A DNA stretch of 54,608 nt from Candidatus Nomurabacteria bacterium GW2011_GWE2_34_25 (GCA_000990325.1 LBPS01000009.1:1-54608); one strand, 5' to 3'. Counted from the first letter of the stretch, positions 17,126 to 26,630 are shown. Notes: a model not told the origin generated them from the letters alone. Made by a program: numbers and translations.

Positions 17126-17452
17126 CTAACCTTGAATCAACAATTCGTCAATTCGTTGACGATTCTTTTCTCCCTCATCTATTTGTACTTCAAGAAAGGG
17201 GATAGGGTTTATCTTGAGCCATTTCTTCACGTGTTTACGTAAGTCTCCTAAGTTCCTTCTTATGAATCCAAAGGCAGCATTCTCTTTCTCTCGAGGAAGG
17301 ACGCTTATCATTATCTTGGCTCTTTTATTGTCAGGAGAAAGAAGCACCCTCGTGACAGTGATAAGAGAAGTAGGACCCGCTTCTCTTTCGATGAAAGTAG
17401 CAGCAAGCTCCTTGATGTGGTTTGTAATTTTCTCTGTTCGATATTCTGACAT
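17126..17452 (-). CDS. rbfA: Ribosome-binding factor A
   Basis: Small KH-type factor for late 30S maturation (16S rRNA 5' end, cold adaptation). The 108-aa protein shows the family pattern: RTEKITNHIKELAATFIERE, SLITVTRVLLSPDNKRAKIMISVLP, AFGFIRRNLGDLRKHVKKWLKINPIPFLEVQIDEGEKNRQRIDELL. It follows infB on the same strand, the usual bacterial neighbour. Confidence 0.93.
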   Translation of the reverse strand: MSEYRTEKITNHIKELAATFIEREAGPTSLITVTRVLLSPDNKRAKIMISVLPREKENAAFGFIRRNLGDLRKHVKKWLKINPIPFLEVQIDEGEKNRQRIDELLIQG

Positions 17453-17488
17453 AGTAGATATGATTTATTTTCTACGGAAATATTATAA

Positions 17489-19012
17489 TTATTTAATGAC
17501 GACAATAAAAGCTTCAAGTACATCTCCGGGAGCAATTGTTATCTTTGTTTCTACTTGTACTCCACACTCACTTTCCTCAAGGACTTCCTTGGCTTTTATT
17601 TTATTCTGCTGAAGCTCCACTATCTTACCATGTCCTATTTCAAAGTCACGACGCATAATACGGACTTGGCCACCATTTACGATTCTACCATTGACAACTT
17701 TCCCTCCGACGACTTGCTTGTCTTTTGTTGATCCAAAAGTCCTTATTATTTTTAGAGACCCTGTCACCTCGATTGTTTCCACTCTTGGTCTTCTTTCTTC
17801 TATCAATATTTTAAGCCAGTCTGTAAGTTTGTAGATAATATCAAAGACTTCTACGTTTATTTTCAAAGTTTCATTTAGGTCGCGTGCTCCAGCATCAAGC
17901 TTAGTATTGAATCCGACAACAATAGTCTCCTTGTTGGCATTGGCCATTTTAAGATCAGATTCATTGATAGCCCCAACTCCAAAACTGATAATTTTATAAG
18001 AGATCTCTTCATTATTTAATTTACCGATTTCTTTTTCTATTGCTTCCATTGATCCAACAACATCAGTTTTAATTATTATAGGAATTATTTTTCCCGTAGG
18101 AGCTATGTATTTGTTCTGTGTCTTGTTTTCAAGTAGAGCACTCTTCATTATTTCTATATAATTTTCTGCTTCTTTTTTACTCCCAAATGATTCAAAAGTA
18201 TTTCCGACTTCTGGCATTGATTCAAAACCTGTAAGTAAGATAGGGGAGGAGAAAGTTGCTTCCTTAATAGGTTTACCTTGGAAGTTTTCCATCATGCGAG
18301 TTGAGACAAGTGCAGTTCCTGCAACGACAATCATACCCGATTTAAGTGTTCCATTCTTTATAATGCATGTAGCAGAAATTCCACGCTTTGGTTCACGATT
18401 TGCTTCAATAATTATTCCTGAAGCATTTAAAGATGAGTCTCCTGTGAATGCTTGTATATCAGAAACTAAAAGAATCATATCGAGGAGTTCGTTTACTCCA
18501 GTACCTACTTTAGCTGATATTGGTACAAATGGGATGTCTCCACCTAATCCTTCTAGATAAATACCTTTTTCTACAAGGTCCATTTTGGTTTTTTCTATAT
18601 TTGCATTTGGTCTGTCTATCTTATTGATAGCGACGATGTAGGGGATCGAACTTTCTATGATTGTATTGTAAGCTTCAAGGGTTTGAGCTTTTACAGAGTC
18701 TTCTGCAGAAACAACCAATATCGCGATATCAGCAGCCAGTGCACCTCGAGCACGCATTTTAGAGAAAGCTTCGTGTCCTGGAGTATCTAAAAAAGTTATT
18801 TTTCTATCCGATCCCCCCTCATCTTTGTGTTTTACTTCATATGCACTGATTGATTGGGTTATACCTCCTGCTTCACCTTCCACAATGTTTGATTTACGGA
18901 TGTAGTCAAGTAGGGTAGACTTGCCGTGATCAACATGCCCCATGACAACAACCACAGGTGGACGTACCTTTTCGCTAGAATTGTTATTCTTATTTATCTG
19001 ATTTGTATTCAT
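17489..19012 (-). CDS. infB: Translation initiation factor IF-2, short form
   Basis: GTPase that places initiator tRNA on the ribosome. G motifs: GHVDHGKSTLLDYI (G1), DTPGHEAF (G3), NKIDRPNA (G4), ISAKVGTG (G5), followed by domain II and the C-terminal domains that bind fMet-tRNA. From ATG 19012 (MNTNQINK) the protein is ~507 aa; an upstream in-frame ATG at 19084 would overlap the neighbouring gene and is less likely. Only ~20 residues precede the G domain: the long N-terminal region of most IF-2 proteins is missing, a reduction often seen in this phylum. Confidence 0.95.
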   Translation of the reverse strand: MNTNQINKNNNSSEKVRPPVVVVMGHVDHGKSTLLDYIRKSNIVEGEAGGITQSISAYEVKHKDEGGSDRKITFLDTPGHEAFSKMRARGALAADIAILVVSAEDSVKAQTLEAYNTIIESSIPYIVAINKIDRPNANIEKTKMDLVEKGIYLEGLGGDIPFVPISAKVGTGVNELLDMILLVSDIQAFTGDSSLNASGIIIEANREPKRGISATCIIKNGTLKSGMIVVAGTALVSTRMMENFQGKPIKEATFSSPILLTGFESMPEVGNTFESFGSKKEAENYIEIMKSALLENKTQNKYIAPTGKIIPIIIKTDVVGSMEAIEKEIGKLNNEEISYKIISFGVGAINESDLKMANANKETIVVGFNTKLDAGARDLNETLKINVEVFDIIYKLTDWLKILIEERRPRVETIEVTGSLKIIRTFGSTKDKQVVGGKVVNGRIVNGGQVRIMRRDFEIGHGKIVELQQNKIKAKEVLEESECGVQVETKITIAPGDVLEAFIVVIK

Positions 19013-19019
19013 ATATAAT

Positions 19020-19463
19020 TTATTTTGATTTTTCCAAGACCTCTTTTTCTTCCGCTGAAAGTTCAAATTCGGATTTACCTCCAACTATAGGTTTTGCAAA
19101 AATACTCATACGATCACGAGCATAAAGACTAGACATCACTACTCCGTTTCCTTCATCATTTATAAATGAGATTGCGAAACTTTGATTGCTCCCAGCTTCT
19201 AAAAATGGATTGAATCGTACTGTTTCTACTTTTCGAATAGATTTATCTAATCGTCTATCTATTATTACTAAGTGCTCGTCGATCTTTTTTTGAGATTCAT
19301 CTAGCTCTTTCATTTGTTTACCCAAAAGAAGCATGACTTCTTCAAGATTGCGGGCCTTGGTTCCAGCAAAAAACTTTTTGAATCTGTATTCTGTCAGGTT
19401 TACCCATAATAACAATATAACTAAGATACCTGATAGAATATAAATAAGAATAGACATAGTCAT
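19020..19463 (-). CDS. DUF4446 membrane-anchored coiled-coil protein
   Basis: 147 aa: one N-terminal membrane helix (SILIYILSGILVILLLWV), a coiled coil (~residues 38-80, KQMKELDESQKKIDEHLVIIDRRLDKSI) and the DUF4446 core VRFNPFLEAGSNQSFAISFINDEGNGVVMSSLYARDRMSIFAKPI, ending in a LSAEEKEVL helix. Function unknown. It sits immediately upstream of infB (7 bp). Confidence 0.82.
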   Translation of the reverse strand: MTMSILIYILSGILVILLLWVNLTEYRFKKFFAGTKARNLEEVMLLLGKQMKELDESQKKIDEHLVIIDRRLDKSIRKVETVRFNPFLEAGSNQSFAISFINDEGNGVVMSSLYARDRMSIFAKPIVGGKSEFELSAEEKEVLEKSK

Positions 19464-19538
19464 AACTTAAAAGAGTATATACTAATAAGGCCTTTTTTAC
19501 AACTCTTTTTCGTGTAAGGTCAAATTTAGACTCTATGA

Positions 19539-19544
19539 TATAAT
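19539..19544 (+). promoter_or_regulatory. -10 box, leaderless, of the cysteine desulfurase gene
   Basis: TATAAT ends exactly 6 nt before the ATG at 19551, which places the expected start site on the A of ATG. Confidence 0.6.
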
Positions 19545-19550
19545 TAATAT

Positions 19551-20819
19551 ATGGTTAAAAATGTTAATAAAACTTATCTCGATTATGCCTCTGCTACTCC
19601 TATTGATAAGAGGGTTTTGAAATTAGTATCTTTTTATGAAAAAAAGCTTTTTGCAAATGCTACTTCTATTCATAGTGGTGGAGTAAAAGCTAGAAACATT
19701 ATCGAAGAAGCAAGAGAAAAGATTGCAAGGGGTATGAATGCCCACAGTGACGAGGTCATCTTTACTGGAAGTAGTACTGAAAGTATTGCTATGGTTATTC
19801 TGGGAGTTGTAAATAATTATCAGTTAAACAACAAGGGTCACATACCTCATATTATTACAAGTAAGATAGAGCATCCGGCTGTCATAATGAATTTTAAATT
19901 ATTAGAAGAGAGAGGAAAAGCCGAAGTAACTTATATAAAAGTAAATGAAAATGGAATAGTTAATCCTAAAGATATAAAAGAGGCGATAAAGAGTAATACC
20001 GCTCTTGTATCAATAATGTATGCCAACAATGAAATTGGCACGATTGAACCCATCCAAGAAATTGCAAAAGAGATAAGACATTATAGAAAAGGGAAGGGAG
20101 CTCCTCAAGGCCTTGCCTCGGACTCTCTTGAGGCAAGGCCTTTTCCCGCTTCTTATCCCTTATTTCATACTGATGCAACCCAAGCTATCAACTATTTAGA
20201 TATTTCAAATGTAGACAAGTTAGGAGTGGATATGCTTTCTTTTAATGGATCAAAAATATATGGACCCAAAGGAGTAGGTGTCTTGTATAAAAAAAGGGGT
20301 ATAAAACTTTCCCCTATATATAGCGGAGGAGAGCAAGAGTTTGGACTACGTTCTGGAACTGAGAATGTTTCTTCTATCGCAGCAATAGCTTTGGCATTTG
20401 AAATTGCAAACAAAATGAAAATGAAAGAAGCAAGTAGACTCACTAAACTTCGTGATTATACTATCGGTAAATTGTTAAAAATAAATAATGATAATTTTAA
20501 AATAGTTTTAAACGGTGATACAAAAAACAGACTTCCCAATAATATAAATATTTCTATATCTAATATTTCAAGTGAGCTTCTGGTGATAGAGCTCGATGCC
20601 AAGGGGATAGAGGTCTCAGCAAAGTCGGCGTGCAAAAGTGGAGAAGACGATGAATCATATGTAATAACAGAAATAAGAAAAGCCAAAGGAGAAACTTATA
20701 AAGGCGAAGAAGGCTCTCTTCGTATAACTCTCGGGCGTGATACCAAAAAGACTGACATAGATAAATTCATCCTTACCTTATCTAAAATTTTAGATAAGTA
20801 TAAAAAGTGGAAAAAATAG
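19551..20819 (+). CDS. Cysteine desulfurase, NifS/IscS family, with an in-frame palindromic insertion
   Basis: PLP enzyme that takes sulfur from cysteine for Fe-S clusters and tRNA thiolation. Seen: YLDYASATP, N-terminal HSGG, TGSSTESIAM, SKIEHPAV, MYANNEIGTIEPI, HTDATQA, the PLP-lysine loop as FNGSKIYGPKGVG, GGEQEFGLRSGTEN and the sulfur-accepting Cys in SACKSG. Residues ~183-203 (GKGAPQGLAS ... ARPFPAS) interrupt the normal run from IRHYRK to YPLFHTDATQ and are encoded by a 13-10-13 inverted repeat. The frame stays open, so the enzyme is probably functional with an extra surface loop. Confidence 0.92.
   Translation: MVKNVNKTYLDYASATPIDKRVLKLVSFYEKKLFANATSIHSGGVKARNIIEEAREKIARGMNAHSDEVIFTGSSTESIAMVILGVVNNYQLNNKGHIPHIITSKIEHPAVIMNFKLLEERGKAEVTYIKVNENGIVNPKDIKEAIKSNTALVSIMYANNEIGTIEPIQEIAKEIRHYRKGKGAPQGLASDSLEARPFPASYPLFHTDATQAINYLDISNVDKLGVDMLSFNGSKIYGPKGVGVLYKKRGIKLSPIYSGGEQEFGLRSGTENVSSIAAIALAFEIANKMKMKEASRLTKLRDYTIGKLLKINNDNFKIVLNGDTKNRLPNNINISISNISSELLVIELDAKGIEVSAKSACKSGEDDESYVITEIRKAKGETYKGEEGSLRITLGRDTKKTDIDKFILTLSKILDKYKKWKK
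20107..20142. repeat. In-gene palindromic element, copy in the cysteine desulfurase gene
   Basis: AAGGCCTTGCCTC (20107-20119), 10-nt spacer, GAGGCAAGGCCTT (20130-20142): perfect 13-bp arms, 36 nt in total, i.e. 12 codons. Same size and sequence as the element in the Dus gene, but read in a different frame. Confidence 0.85.
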
Positions 20820-20829
20820 GTAGATATGA

Positions 20830-20835
20830 TAGAAT
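20830..20835 (+). promoter_or_regulatory. -10 box, leaderless, of the HtrA-like gene
   Basis: TAGAAT ends 6 nt before the ATG at 20842. Confidence 0.5.
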
Positions 20836-20841
20836 ACAGGT

Positions 20842-21423
20842 ATGGATATTAAAGATTTAAACAAAAAACAGCTTATATTGCTTACCTTACTGATAACTTT
20901 TGTAGTGTCTATTGCTACGGGGATTGTTACTGTTTCCCTTATGAACCAGATGCCGAAAGCCATACCTCAGACCATAAATAATGTGATTCAAAGAACGATA
21001 GAGAAAGTAACAACAGTAGAGACTCCAGCTAAAGAAAGTGCCCCAGCTACTAATACACCAAATGGAAGTATTGTTCTCGGAGATGGAGATGCTGTCGTGT
21101 CTATCTATGCAATAGACGGTAGTATTCCTGTCACAGAGGCAACGAACCAATCCGCACCTTCTACTACAGATGGTACAGCTGAGACTCCTACAACAACAAA
21201 AGAACTTGGACAAGGTATTATAATTTCAGATGTAGGATTAGTTCTTGTAGATTCATCTATACTAAATGAAAGCTTGAGGTATAAAGTAATTTTGAATAAG
21301 ACAGATTTTGATGCAACAGTTTTGAAAAAGTTTACAAACGGATTTAGTATTTTAAAAATTTCAGAAAAGAAAGCTATTATTGAAACACCAGCGAAGACTG
21401 ATGAATCAAAAGTAACGCAATAA
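20842..21423 (+). CDS. Membrane-anchored extracytoplasmic protein, weakly HtrA-like
   Basis: 193 aa. N-terminal membrane anchor (~residues 10-32, LILLTLLITFVVSIATGIVTV), then IPQTINNVIQRTIEKV, a Thr/Pro/Ala-rich linker, and a beta-rich region (GQGIIISDVGLVLVDSSIL ... RYKVILNKTDFDATVLKKFTNGFSILKI). The last part recalls the first barrel of trypsin-like HtrA proteases, where 'G.G.I.S..G.I.T...' precedes the catalytic His, but no His-Asp-Ser triad is present. Possibly an inactive relative that senses or scaffolds at the envelope. Sits ahead of the ClpB-like gene, so a link to protein quality control is possible but unproven. Confidence 0.55.
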   Translation: MDIKDLNKKQLILLTLLITFVVSIATGIVTVSLMNQMPKAIPQTINNVIQRTIEKVTTVETPAKESAPATNTPNGSIVLGDGDAVVSIYAIDGSIPVTEATNQSAPSTTDGTAETPTTTKELGQGIIISDVGLVLVDSSILNESLRYKVILNKTDFDATVLKKFTNGFSILKISEKKAIIETPAKTDESKVTQ

Positions 21424-21443
21424 TTTTTTATTAATATTTTTAC

Positions 21444-21471
21444 TAGTCACTAGAACCTAGTTGCTAGAACC
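21444..21471 (+). repeat. Tandem 14-mer upstream of clpB
   Basis: TAGTCACTAGAACC followed directly by TAGTTGCTAGAACC (2 differences), 7 nt before the ATG. Function unknown; could be slippage or a binding site. Confidence 0.7.
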
Positions 21472-21477
21472 TAATTT

Positions 21478-24171
21478 ATGCCCCCATTTAATCATTTTAC
21501 AACTAAAGCTAAAGAAGTTATCAGGAAAGCTCACGAGCTAGCTATTGAGCGTGGACAGAATCATGTAAATACACTTCATCTTCTTATCTCACTTCTGATA
21601 CAAGAAGAGTCTCTCATAATTTCCATTTTAGAAAAAATGGAAATAGATACTACTCTATTGGTAGATAATTTAAGCGATATGATAGAATCCCCTGAGAATA
21701 GGAACACTCTTTCTCCTTCTTATCAGCTCTATCTCACTCCTGATTTGGCTCAAGTCATAGAATCTTCTAGTAAAATAGCTACAGATATGAAAGATGATTT
21801 TGTTTCGACTGAACATTTATTTTTCTCTTTACTTGAGACTCCAGGTGAAGCTAGAGAACTTCTTGGTAAATTTAAAATAAATAAAGACCAAGTCTTAGAA
21901 GTTTTAAATCAGCTTAGAAAAGAAAAAGGTAATGAAGTAAATACTCCCAAGCAACCTAAGCTTATCAATAAATTTACAAGGAATCTTACTTTACTTGCTC
22001 GTCAAGACAAGCTTGACCCAGTCATAGGGCGTGATAGAGAGATTATGCGTATGATGCAAATCCTATCTAGGCGCACGAAGAATAATCCTATACTTATAGG
22101 AGAGGCAGGTACTGGCAAGACAGCTGTTGCAGAAGCTTTGGCACAAAGAATTGCAAAGAATGATGTTCCTGAGAGTTTGAAAGATAAAGAAGTAGTGTCT
22201 CTGGACTTAGGCTTACTTTTAGCAGGGACGAAGTACAGAGGAGAGTTTGAAGAGAGACTCCGTGGAATCCTTAAAGAGATAGAGAAAGCCGAAGGTAAAA
22301 TAATTCTTTTTATAGATGAGATCCATACTATTGTTGGAGCAGGGAGCTCTGAAGGATCTCTCGACGCTTCGAACATGCTAAAGCCGGCACTAGCTCGAGG
22401 AGAACTTCGTGCAATAGGAGCGACAACTTTAAAAGAATATCAAAAGCATATAGAAAAGGATCCTGCCTTAGCACGTCGTTTCCAGCCTATCTTTATAGAT
22501 GAACCAAGTGTAGACGATACTATCGCTATTCTTCGTGGGCTCAAAGAAAAATATGAACTTTTCCACGGTGTTCGAATTACTGATGATGCTATTGTTTCTG
22601 CTGTAACTCTTTCAACCCGTTACATTACTAACAGATATCTTCCAGATAAAGCCGTAGATCTTATCGACGAAGCTTCTTCTGCTCTTCGTATTGCCCTTGA
22701 GAACAAGCCACCTATACTCGAAGATGCACATCGTAAAATTATGCGTTTTGAAATAGAAAAGGAGGCATTACTAAATGAGATCGGCAGAGACTCAGGCAAA
22801 ACTGAATCAAGTAAAAAGGCAGAAGCACGTGTGAAAGATATAGACAAAGAGATAGGCAACTTGAAAGAGAAGACTCACGAGCTTGAACTTAAATGGAAGA
22901 ATGAGAAAGAAACTGTCGTAAGTATTCGTAGTATTAAAAAGGAATTAGAAACTTTACGTCTCGAAGGTGAGAACTCAGAAATGCACGCTGACCTTGCTCG
23001 TGTCGCTGAAATACGTTATGGAGAGATTCCAGATTTAAAGAAAAAGTTAGATACAAAGCTTCTAAGACTTAAGAAATTACAAAAGTCACGAAGAATTTTG
23101 AAAGAAGAAATCACGGCTGAAGATATTGCAGAAGTTGTCTCTATGTGGACAAGCATTCCTCTTTCAAAAATGCTTGAAGAAGAAAGAGAAAAATTAGCAA
23201 ACATAGAAGATGTTCTCCGGGCTCGCGTAATAGGGCAGGATGAAGCTATAAAAAAGATTGCGAATGTTGTTCGTAGGAATAGAGCGGGTATTTCAGATCC
23301 AAACAAGCCTATTGGTTCATTTATATTCTTGGGTCCTACAGGTGTAGGGAAAACTGAGCTTACAAAAGCATTGTCAGAATTTATGTTCAACGATGACAAT
23401 GCTCTTATCAGAGTAGATATGAGTGAGTATATGGAGCGTCATAGTGTCTCAAAGCTTATAGGTTCACCACCAGGCTATGTTGGTTACGATGAGTCAGGAA
23501 ACTTAACCGAAGCTGTACGTCATCGACCTTATTCTGTAATTCTTTTTGATGAGATTGAGAAGGCTCACCCTGAAGTTTTCAATGTACTCCTTCAAGTATT
23601 AGACGAAGGACGCCTGACAGATGCAAAGGGTAGAATTGTGAATTTTAAGAATACGATTATAATTTTGACCTCAAACATCGGCTCTCAATTTATCGAGAAG
23701 ATGGAGACTTTAGGTTTTACCAATAAATCAAAAGTAGATGAGTATACCCAGACCAAAGAAAAAGTCTTAGAATCTTTGAAAGATTATTTCCGCCCCGAAT
23801 TCTTAAACAGACTCGATGATACAATTGTCTTCGATATTCTTTCCCTTGATGCTATAAGGCATATTGTAGACTTGAAGATAAAAGTGGTAGTGGATAGACT
23901 AAAGGCTAAAGAAATTGGTTTTGAAATTTCAAACGATGCTTTGACTTACTTGGCAAAAGAAGGCTATAACCCTCACTATGGCGCAAGACCATTAGGGCGA
24001 CTTATACAAGACAAAATACTTAATCCTGTTGCGACGTTTATAATAGGCAGAGGAGTGAAGAAGGGAGACATTGTAAATGTAACAATGAGAGATAAAGAAA
24101 TTATAGTAGAAATGAAAAAAGGTAAAATTGTATCAAATGTGAGAGTTCGAGGAAGAATGGGAGTAAAATAA
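21478..24171 (+). CDS. clpB: ClpB/ClpC-type AAA+ unfoldase
   Basis: 897 aa hexameric ATPase that disaggregates or unfolds proteins. Domains: Clp N-domain repeats (~1-150, [17 protein letters not shown] ... [12 protein letters not shown]), AAA-1 with Walker A GEAGTGKT (~208) and Walker [11 protein letters not shown], a long charged coiled-coil middle domain (~410-545), and AAA-2 with GPTGVGKT (~618), [14 protein letters not shown] and the C-terminal lid [13 protein letters not shown]. The long middle domain argues for a ClpB-like disaggregase; no clear ClpP-docking IGF loop was noticed. ClpC is the alternative. Confidence 0.88.
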   Translation: MPPFNHFTTKAKEVIRKAHELAIERGQNHVNTLHLLISLLIQEESLIISILEKMEIDTTLLVDNLSDMIESPENRNTLSPSYQLYLTPDLAQVIESSSKIATDMKDDFVSTEHLFFSLLETPGEARELLGKFKINKDQVLEVLNQLRKEKGNEVNTPKQPKLINKFTRNLTLLARQDKLDPVIGRDREIMRMMQILSRRTKNNPILIGEAGTGKTAVAEALAQRIAKNDVPESLKDKEVVSLDLGLLLAGTKYRGEFEERLRGILKEIEKAEGKIILFIDEIHTIVGAGSSEGSLDASNMLKPALARGELRAIGATTLKEYQKHIEKDPALARRFQPIFIDEPSVDDTIAILRGLKEKYELFHGVRITDDAIVSAVTLSTRYITNRYLPDKAVDLIDEASSALRIALENKPPILEDAHRKIMRFEIEKEALLNEIGRDSGKTESSKKAEARVKDIDKEIGNLKEKTHELELKWKNEKETVVSIRSIKKELETLRLEGENSEMHADLARVAEIRYGEIPDLKKKLDTKLLRLKKLQKSRRILKEEITAEDIAEVVSMWTSIPLSKMLEEEREKLANIEDVLRARVIGQDEAIKKIANVVRRNRAGISDPNKPIGSFIFLGPTGVGKTELTKALSEFMFNDDNALIRVDMSEYMERHSVSKLIGSPPGYVGYDESGNLTEAVRHRPYSVILFDEIEKAHPEVFNVLLQVLDEGRLTDAKGRIVNFKNTIIILTSNIGSQFIEKMETLGFTNKSKVDEYTQTKEKVLESLKDYFRPEFLNRLDDTIVFDILSLDAIRHIVDLKIKVVVDRLKAKEIGFEISNDALTYLAKEGYNPHYGARPLGRLIQDKILNPVATFIIGRGVKKGDIVNVTMRDKEIIVEMKKGKIVSNVRVRGRMGVK

Positions 24172-24198
24172 TAATATTATTAATAAAAATATAAAAAT

Positions 24199-24729
24199 AT
24201 GAATAAATGGAGTATAGATACAATGCATTCAATAATAGGTTTTAAAGTAAAACATCTAATGATCTCAAATATTAGAGGCCAGTTTAATAAGTTTGATGGA
24301 AGTGTAGAAATGGAGGACAGTGACTTTATTAAAGCTTCAATAAAATTCAAAGCCGAAACCAATAGCATAAGTACCAACAATACAGATAGAGATGGGCATC
24401 TTATGTCTCCTGACTTTTTTGACGTTACTAAATTCCCTGTAATATCTTTTGTCTCAAAAGAAATTACAGAAAAAGGTGATAACAATTTTGTAGTAACTGG
24501 AGATTTAGAGATACATGGAGTAGTTAAAGAGGTTAATCTAGATGTGAAGCTAAATGGAATTGGAGAAAATATGAATCATCAAAGTATTATGAGTTTTGAT
24601 GCCCTAGGAACTATTAATCGTAAAGATTTTGGTTTGAATTGGAGTGCTACTTTAGATAAAGGTGAAATAGTTGTTTCTGATAATGTTGATTTAGATATAA
24701 GTGTAGAGTTAGTTAAGAGTAATTCTTAA
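24199..24729 (+). CDS. YceI-family lipocalin-like protein
   Basis: 176 aa. Family hallmarks: WSIDTMHSIIGFKVKHLMISNIRGQFNKFDG at the start, NTDRDGHLMSPDFFDVTKFPVISFVSKEI in the middle, and NRKDFGLNW near the end. YceI proteins form a beta-barrel that binds polyisoprenoids or amphiphiles. Unlike many relatives it lacks a signal peptide, so this copy is probably cytosolic. Followed after 15 bp by a flavin reductase. Confidence 0.9.
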   Translation: MNKWSIDTMHSIIGFKVKHLMISNIRGQFNKFDGSVEMEDSDFIKASIKFKAETNSISTNNTDRDGHLMSPDFFDVTKFPVISFVSKEITEKGDNNFVVTGDLEIHGVVKEVNLDVKLNGIGENMNHQSIMSFDALGTINRKDFGLNWSATLDKGEIVVSDNVDLDISVELVKSNS

Positions 24730-24744
24730 TAGAAATATTGATTT

Positions 24745-25377
24745 ATGAAAATAATAGCTTTATCTACTTCCCCTTCACGTAATAGGAATTCTGATACAAT
24801 GCTTGATAATTTTATTATTGGGATGAATAAAGTTGCTGGTATTGAGGTAGAGAAGATATACTTAGAAGATATTCCTATTGATTTCTATAATTATGAGAAT
24901 AGTACTGGTCCTGCTTTACATGAAGAAAAGTTTAGAGATCTTATTGGTAAAATAGAGAATTCTGATGGATTAGTTATAGCTACTCCTACTTACAATTTTT
25001 CTGTACCTGCCCGTCTGAAAAACTTTATAGATAGGATTAGATTTCTTGCCTTAGATTTAACTAAGCATAATAAATTTGGACAACCAGTAGGTAAGCTATC
25101 TTATCTGAGGACATATTTTATTGTATCTGGAGGAACCCCCAATTGGGCTGAGACTATTCTTTTCTTTGCTTTTCCTTCTTTTTGGTTAAGAGGTGTGTTC
25201 TTGTACTTTGATGCTAAGGTTCTCGGAGCTTTTTATACTGGAAATATTAAAGCATTTGAAGATAAAGTTATTCTTGATAAATGTATTAAAAAGGGTGAAA
25301 GATATGCAAACATGGTAAAAAACAAGAAAGGAAACTCTATATTAGAAAGAATTTTCTGGAGAGCCCCGCAAGTATAG
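24745..25377 (+). CDS. NADPH-dependent FMN reductase-like flavoprotein
   Basis: 210 aa flavodoxin-like fold. The FMN phosphate loop is LSTSPSRNRNSDTML near the N-terminus; IENSDGLVIATPTYNFSVPARLKNFIDRI is the central isoalloxazine-contact motif of this family. It probably reduces quinones, flavins or azo compounds at the expense of NAD(P)H. A hydrophobic stretch around FFAFPSFWLRGVFLYF is unusual and may contact a membrane or partner. Likely cotranscribed with the YceI gene. Confidence 0.85.
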   Translation: MKIIALSTSPSRNRNSDTMLDNFIIGMNKVAGIEVEKIYLEDIPIDFYNYENSTGPALHEEKFRDLIGKIENSDGLVIATPTYNFSVPARLKNFIDRIRFLALDLTKHNKFGQPVGKLSYLRTYFIVSGGTPNWAETILFFAFPSFWLRGVFLYFDAKVLGAFYTGNIKAFEDKVILDKCIKKGERYANMVKNKKGNSILERIFWRAPQV

Positions 25378-25421
25378 TTGTTAATTCGTAGTAGTAGTTT
25401 GTATTTTTGTTTTAGTAAATA

Positions 25422-25427
25422 TATAAT
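25422..25427 (+). promoter_or_regulatory. -10 box of the Nudix gene
   Basis: TATAAT ends 7 nt before the ATG at 25435 and supports that start over the upstream TTG at 25378. Confidence 0.55.
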
Positions 25428-25434
25428 TACTCTT

Positions 25435-25953
25435 ATGCAAGAAGAGAAAGTATTATTTAAAGCGACGGTTTGTATACCTATAAAGGATGGCCAAGTTCTT
25501 CTTGGTATGAAAACCAGGAAGATAGGTATGGGTTGTTGGAATGGCTATGGTGGTGGAGTAGACGAGGGAGAGACTATTGCAGAATGTGCTATTCGAGAAT
25601 TAGAGGAAGAGGTTGGACTGAAAGCCAAGTTTGATGATTTAGAGAAAGTAGCTATCGTGGATTTTCATAATGAGAAAAGTGATGGAAGTATGTTCGTATC
25701 ACGGGTCCACTTTTTCTTGGTGAAAGATTGGATAGGGGAACCAACTGAGACAGAAGATGGAGCTATGGTAACTCCAACCTTCTTTGATCTTACTGATTTG
25801 CCTTATGACAAGATGATGCCGGCAGACAGAGAATTCTTCCCTTTGATTTTAAATGGCAAAAAGGTTCTTGTAGAATCACACTACACTCCCTACCAGAAAG
25901 AATTGAAACGAGAAGTGAAAATACAAGAAGTGGAAGAATTGCCTGAAGAATAA
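25435..25953 (+). CDS. Nudix hydrolase, MTH1/8-oxo-dGTPase-like
   Basis: From ATG 25435 the protein is 172 aa (MQEEKVLFKATVCIPI). The Nudix box is complete: GGGVDEGETIAECAIRELEEEVGL, with the REXXEE metal-binding core. KTRKIGMGCWNGYGGGV and the later TEDGAMVTPTFFDLTDLPYDKMMPADREFFPLIL resemble MTH1-like oxidised-nucleotide hydrolases, which cleanse the nucleotide pool. Substrate is inferred. Ends just before a long hairpin terminator. Confidence 0.9.
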   Translation: MQEEKVLFKATVCIPIKDGQVLLGMKTRKIGMGCWNGYGGGVDEGETIAECAIRELEEEVGLKAKFDDLEKVAIVDFHNEKSDGSMFVSRVHFFLVKDWIGEPTETEDGAMVTPTFFDLTDLPYDKMMPADREFFPLILNGKKVLVESHYTPYQKELKREVKIQEVEELPEE

Positions 25954-25954
25954 T

Positions 25955-25985
25955 AAAAATCGTGAGGCAAGGCCTCACGATTTTT
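25955..25985. terminator. Palindromic terminator with GAGGCAAGGCCTC core
   Basis: Perfect 14-bp stem (25955-25968 / 25972-25985), loop AAG, ending in five T. The top of the stem is the same GAGGC-AAG-GCCTC found inside two genes in this window, showing that the dispersed element can serve as a terminator. Confidence 0.85.
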
Positions 25986-26068
25986 GGTTTGACAAAAGGT
26001 GAAGAAGTGATAAGGTAATAAGAAAAGAATTTATTTCATTCACGATTGTTTAACTAAAATTTAATAAT

Positions 26069-26491
26069 ATGAAGAAGATAATGATTGTTTCAGATAATCT
26101 TTTGGATTATAATCATATTTTTGGACTTTTTGATGCCTTAATTGATAATCCCGAATATGATGTCGAGACCATTCTTTACATTGAGGATGCTCGATATAGG
26201 CTAAAAGTTCTAAGTTATGATTTAATTGTCATAGATGTAGCAAATTCACCATTTGGGCAGTTTAGTCTTGAAGAAACTCAAGGTGGAAATATTACAGGCA
26301 TTGTATGGTGTGAAAAAGAACTTTTGGGGCTAGGCATTCCAATACTTTTTTGGTCTAATTGGGAAGACCATCCCAATTTGGTTAAAAATTTTATCTCAAA
26401 ATATCCTGAAAACAAAATTGGATTTTTGTGGAGAGTAAGTCTTGACAAGAACCATTTGTCTGAGGGTATAAAGAATTTTTTAAATTACTAA
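26069..26491 (+). CDS. Receiver-like protein of unknown function
   Basis: 140 aa. The alternation resembles a response-regulator receiver fold: KKIMIVSDN (first strand and acidic patch), YDLIVIDVANS (strand ending in Asp at the phosphorylation position), GIPILFWSNWE, then KIGFLWRVSLDKNHL where receivers carry the conserved Lys. No output domain and no kinase nearby. It may be a divergent single-domain receiver; the assignment is tentative. Confidence 0.5.
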   Translation: MKKIMIVSDNLLDYNHIFGLFDALIDNPEYDVETILYIEDARYRLKVLSYDLIVIDVANSPFGQFSLEETQGGNITGIVWCEKELLGLGIPILFWSNWEDHPNLVKNFISKYPENKIGFLWRVSLDKNHLSEGIKNFLNY

Positions 26492-26530
26492 GCCATAAGA
26501 AAAGCCGTAAGCTTATCTTATGGCTTTTCT
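26490..26530 (+). terminator. Hairpin terminator
   Basis: AAGCCATAAGA / TCTTATGGCTT (26490-26500 / 26516-26526), 11 bp, followed by TTCTT; starts within the stop codon of the receiver-like gene. It also faces the 3' end of tRNA-Tyr. Confidence 0.8.
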
Positions 26531-26548
26531 TATATCTAATTTCTTTTG

Positions 26549-26630
26549 TGCGCCGAGTTGGACTCGAACCAACGATGCCCGAAGGCCGGAGATTTACAGT
26601 CTCCTGGAATAGCCGCTATCCGATCGGCGC
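26549..26630 (-). tRNA. tRNA-Tyr (GUA)
   Basis: Minus strand: acceptor GCGCCGA/TCGGCGC, anticodon stem GGAGA/TCTCC, loop CTGTAAA (anticodon GTA), class II variable arm GGCCTTCGGGCATC, T-loop TTCGAGT. Discriminator A, then CAA rather than CCA. Its 5' half is overlapped by the homing-endonuclease reading frame. Confidence 0.96.

Noticed and set aside
17008..17205. 65-codon plus-strand frame across the structured repeat
   Set aside because: It covers the hairpins and runs antisense into rbfA; no start signal and no recognisable protein.
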